DNA from: Marinobacter sp. es.048
GTDB taxonomy: Bacteria; Pseudomonadota; Gammaproteobacteria; Pseudomonadales; Oleiphilaceae
DNA: 64,000 nucleotides
NCBI RefSeq assembly: GCF_900188435.1
Contig: NZ_FYFA01000002.1
Span: 1,302,001-1,366,000 of the forward strand
Direction: 5' to 3'
The translations under genes and the position numbers were made by a program. This document shows positions 62,011 through 64,000 of the stretch, in pieces. The notes under the pieces are model-generated. The model was not told the DNA's origin and searched no databases. It saw nothing but the letters and a program-made list of their open reading frames with translations. The number at the start of each line of letters is the position of its first letter. Position 1 is the stretch's first letter.

Positions 62011-63105
62011 TCATGTTGCGCTGCAAAAACGGGCAAAGATCAGGGCAAGGTTTTCAGGGCTTGCTTCGGATGTGATGACAGCATCGCCAACCGAGCGAAG
62101 CAAGACCAACCGGAGCAGGCCGTCCACGTTTTTCTTGTCGACAGCCATCAAACTCATAAAGTCCTCGGCTGTCATTCCGACCGGAGGTTTATCCGGCAAT
62201 CCGGCGCGCAGGATCAGTCGGTTTATCCGGACACAATCATCACGACTGATCATCCCCTCTAGAGCAGACAATTCTGCGGCCATGATCATACCGGTTCCTA
62301 CTGCCTCTCCGTGCAGCCAGTTGCCATAACCGGCGTAGGTTTCTATCGCATGCCCGAAGGTATGACCAAGATTGAGAATCGCTCTTAGACCACCTTCGCG
62401 CTCGTCGAGGGCTACAATCTCTGCCTTGCAGGCACAGGACCGGAAAATGGCTTCTGCCAGCGCCTCTGGCTGAAGGCTGACCAGAGAGTCCATTTGATCT
62501 TCAAGCCAGGCAAGAAAGCCCTGCTCCCGAATCAGCCCATACTTGATCACTTCCGCCAGACCCGCTGAAACCTCACGCGGAGGTAAAGTCTGCAGGCTTG
62601 CTGTATCTATCAATACCGCCTGCGGTTGATGGAAGGCGCCAATCATGTTCTTACCAAGGGGATGATTGATGCCGGTTTTACCACCAACAGACGAATCCAC
62701 CTGGGAAAGCAGGGTGGTTGGAATCTGGATGAACGGGACACCCCGTTGGTAACAGGCGGCGGCAAAACCGACCATATCGCCGACCACACCCCCGCCGAGG
62801 GCAACCAGGGTGGTTTTCCGGGTATGTCGCTGCTCAAGGAGACCGTCAAAGATCCTGTTAAGGGTCTGCCAGTCCTTGAACTTTTCGCCATCGGGAAGTA
62901 CGACGGTATCAACCCGCTTCCCCGGGAAGCAGGCTTTAGCCTGCTCAAGATAGAGAGGTGCCACCGTCTCGTTGGTAACGATCATGACCTGCGACCCGGA
63001 CACGTATGTTGACAGATCCTGGGTACCGAGAAGGTCCTGGCCGATAAAAATAGGATAGCTGCGCTCACCGAGTTCCACCGAGAGTTCGCGATACCGATTA
63101 GACAT
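62011..63105 (-). CDS. aroB: AroB, 3-dehydroquinate synthase
   Basis: The start at [19 protein letters not shown] follows GGAAGG and gives 364 residues. Upstream in-frame codons lie inside aroK and are excluded. The NAD-binding segment [24 protein letters not shown] (about 105-128), [19 protein letters not shown] and the zinc ligands (Glu in EVIKYGLI, His in [12 protein letters not shown], about 250) are present. It is the second enzyme of the shikimate pathway. It overlaps aroK by 8 bp. Confidence 0.96.
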   Translation of the reverse strand: MSNRYRELSVELGERSYPIFIGQDLLGTQDLSTYVSGSQVMIVTNETVAPLYLEQAKACFPGKRVDTVVLPDGEKFKDWQTLNRIFDGLLEQRHTRKTTLVALGGGVVGDMVGFAAACYQRGVPFIQIPTTLLSQVDSSVGGKTGINHPLGKNMIGAFHQPQAVLIDTASLQTLPPREVSAGLAEVIKYGLIREQGFLAWLEDQMDSLVSLQPEALAEAIFRSCACKAEIVALDEREGGLRAILNLGHTFGHAIETYAGYGNWLHGEAVGTGMIMAAELSALEGMISRDDCVRINRLILRAGLPDKPPVGMTAEDFMSLMAVDKKNVDGLLRLVLLRSVGDAVITSEASPENLALIFARFCSAT

Positions 63106-63664
63106 GATTGCGACCTTCCTTCCGGATCTGCCTTTTATGACGAGGTGTTTTCGGGTTGAGCCGATTAACCAGCTGACGCACGACAAGCCTGGGGCTTTTT
63201 CTGTCTGTGTACATGACGATGTCTGCCAGGCTCGAATACAGGGGATCGCGGATAGAGAAAAGTTTGCGCAAAACCGCTTCCGGGTCGTCATTCTGCAGCA
63301 AGGGCCGATTTCGGTCCTTGCGTGTTCTCTCTACCTGCTGCTCTATCGACGTTTTCAGATAGATGACCGTCGCATCCCTCTTCAGGATAGGATGGTTTTC
63401 CTCGCGCATCACCGCCCCGCCCCCGGTGGCCAGCACCGTGTTATCTTCGTAGGACAACTCATCCAGCATGGCCGTTTCCCTCAAGCGGAACCCATCCTCC
63501 CCCTCAACATCGAAAATCCACGGGATGTTAGCCCCGCATCGCTGTTCAATGATGCGATCAGAATCGAGGAAACGGTAGCCGAGCTCTTTGGCGAGCATCC
63601 GGCCAATCGTGCTTTTCCCTGCTCCCATGGGGCCAACGAGGACAACGCGTTTCGGCAAAGACAT
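63098..63664 (-). CDS. aroK: AroK, shikimate kinase
   Basis: The 188-residue P-loop kinase has Walker [14 protein letters not shown] (about 12-24), the shikimate-binding [13 protein letters not shown] (about 33) and [13 protein letters not shown] (about 79), and a lid with [10 protein letters not shown] (about 119). It phosphorylates shikimate. It is coupled to aroB by an 8-bp overlap. The region between it and pilQ contains the pilQ terminator, so aroK probably has its own promoter in 63665-63756. Confidence 0.96.
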   Translation of the reverse strand: MSLPKRVVLVGPMGAGKSTIGRMLAKELGYRFLDSDRIIEQRCGANIPWIFDVEGEDGFRLRETAMLDELSYEDNTVLATGGGAVMREENHPILKRDATVIYLKTSIEQQVERTRKDRNRPLLQNDDPEAVLRKLFSIRDPLYSSLADIVMYTDRKSPRLVVRQLVNRLNPKTPRHKRQIRKEGRNHV

Positions 63665-63756
63665 AACTTCCGCTCAGTTTTGTTCAGGCGGGTGAGAATA
63701 TCACAGGGCCCGGGATTGCATAAGTTCAGGACCCGACTTGGGCAAAATTCAGGCAC

Positions 63757-63784
63757 AAAAAAGCCGCCGGTTTTACGCGGCGGC
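63757..63784 (-). terminator. Rho-independent terminator of pilQ
   Basis: On the minus strand GCCGCCG (63784-63778) pairs with CGGCGGC (63769-63763) around an 8-nt loop. TTTTTT follows at 63762-63757. It lies about 17 nt past the pilQ stop and separates the pilus operon from aroK. Confidence 0.9.
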
Positions 63785-63800
63785 TTTTAAACTTCACCGA

Positions 63801-64000
63801 TTAGCGAAGCAGGTCATTCTTGATGATCTTCGGTGTAATGAAGATCAGCAGTTCGCTGCGCTCATCGATGTGCTCAGTGCGCTTGAAGATACGACCCAGG
63901 TAGGGAATATCTCCGAGGAACGGCGTCTTGGTGGTCTGGGTCGCAACTTCCGACTGGAAGATACCGCCAAGAACCACTGTCTCGCCGTTGCCAACCAGAA
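63801..64000 (-). CDS. pilQ: PilQ, type IV pilus secretin (C-terminal end only)
   Basis: The last 66 codons of a gene entering from the right edge translate to a secretin C-terminus: NGETVVLGGIFQSEV, then KTPFLGDIPYLGRIFKRT, then ERSELLIFITPKII, ending DLLR. This is the PulD/PilQ secretin signature, and the aroK-aroB location identifies PilQ, the outer-membrane pore for type IV pili. The upstream part, with the AMIN and STN domains and presumably pilMNOP, lies outside the window. Confidence 0.93.
   Translation of the reverse strand, partial: LVGNGETVVLGGIFQSEVATQTTKTPFLGDIPYLGRIFKRTEHIDERSELLIFITPKIIKNDLLR

Overview
The window is a moderately GC-rich gammaproteobacterial chromosome segment, almost certainly from Marinobacter or a close relative. 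The evidence is Pseudomonas-like gene order in several long blocks, a complete type IV pilus minor-pilin cluster, a wax-ester synthase/diacylglycerol acyltransferase-type gene, a DUF6316 micro-protein and Pseudomonas/Marinobacter-style housekeeping genes. Nearly all of it is core genome: there are no insertion sequences, prophage genes, CRISPR arrays or tRNA genes in it. The genus assignment is inference from content and protein feel, not from a database search.

Layout. 1-300: tandem promoters and leader (boxB hairpin plus boxA) of an rRNA operon whose 16S gene lies off the left edge. 297-6200: msrQ-msrP (periplasmic methionine sulfoxide repair), pssA, and ilvB-ilvN-ilvC (branched-chain amino acids), all on the minus strand. 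6.2-7.2 kb: an ilv leader region and a small DUF4124 envelope protein. 7.2-18.4 kb: clpB-pgeF-rluD (minus), bamD (plus), nadE (minus), then pilS-pilR-fimT (plus). 18.4-25 kb: the minor pilin/adhesin operon fimU-pilV-pilW-pilX-(unknown CxxC protein)-pilY1-pilE (minus), convergent with fimT. 25-37.6 kb: ispH-fkpB-lspA-ileS-ribF, murJ, rpsT, proB, obgE, rpmA-rplU, ispB. As I recall the Pseudomonas aeruginosa map, clpB through ispB is one long conserved block there, but here the fimU-pilE part looks inverted and nadE is inserted.

37.6-42.5 kb is the most accessory-looking part: a glutathionyl-hydroquinone reductase, a divergent LysR regulator, a WS/DGAT-like acyltransferase with an altered active-site motif, a DUF2057 lipoprotein and a DUF6316 protein. 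42.5-49.1 kb: glyA, then nrdR-ribD-ribBX-ribH-nusB-thiL-pgpA, a riboflavin/thiamine/phospholipid operon that lacks riboflavin synthase alpha and carries a degenerate GTP cyclohydrolase II domain. 49.5-53 kb: ettA-radA and a PilZ protein. 53-64 kb: hemE, gltBD, an AAA+/SPOR (DamX-like) protein with a 17-copy PE repeat, aroB, aroK and the 3' end of pilQ.

The most interesting items are the unassigned CxxC periplasmic protein translationally coupled to pilY1, the exact hexanucleotide tandem repeat inside the SPOR-protein gene, two related large palindromic intergenic elements, the variant acyltransferase motif, the degenerate RibBX plus missing ribE, and matched GGGGTCAGA hairpin terminators. I do not see a clear-cut new multi-gene system. 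The pilus operon's extra gene is the best candidate for undescribed biology.
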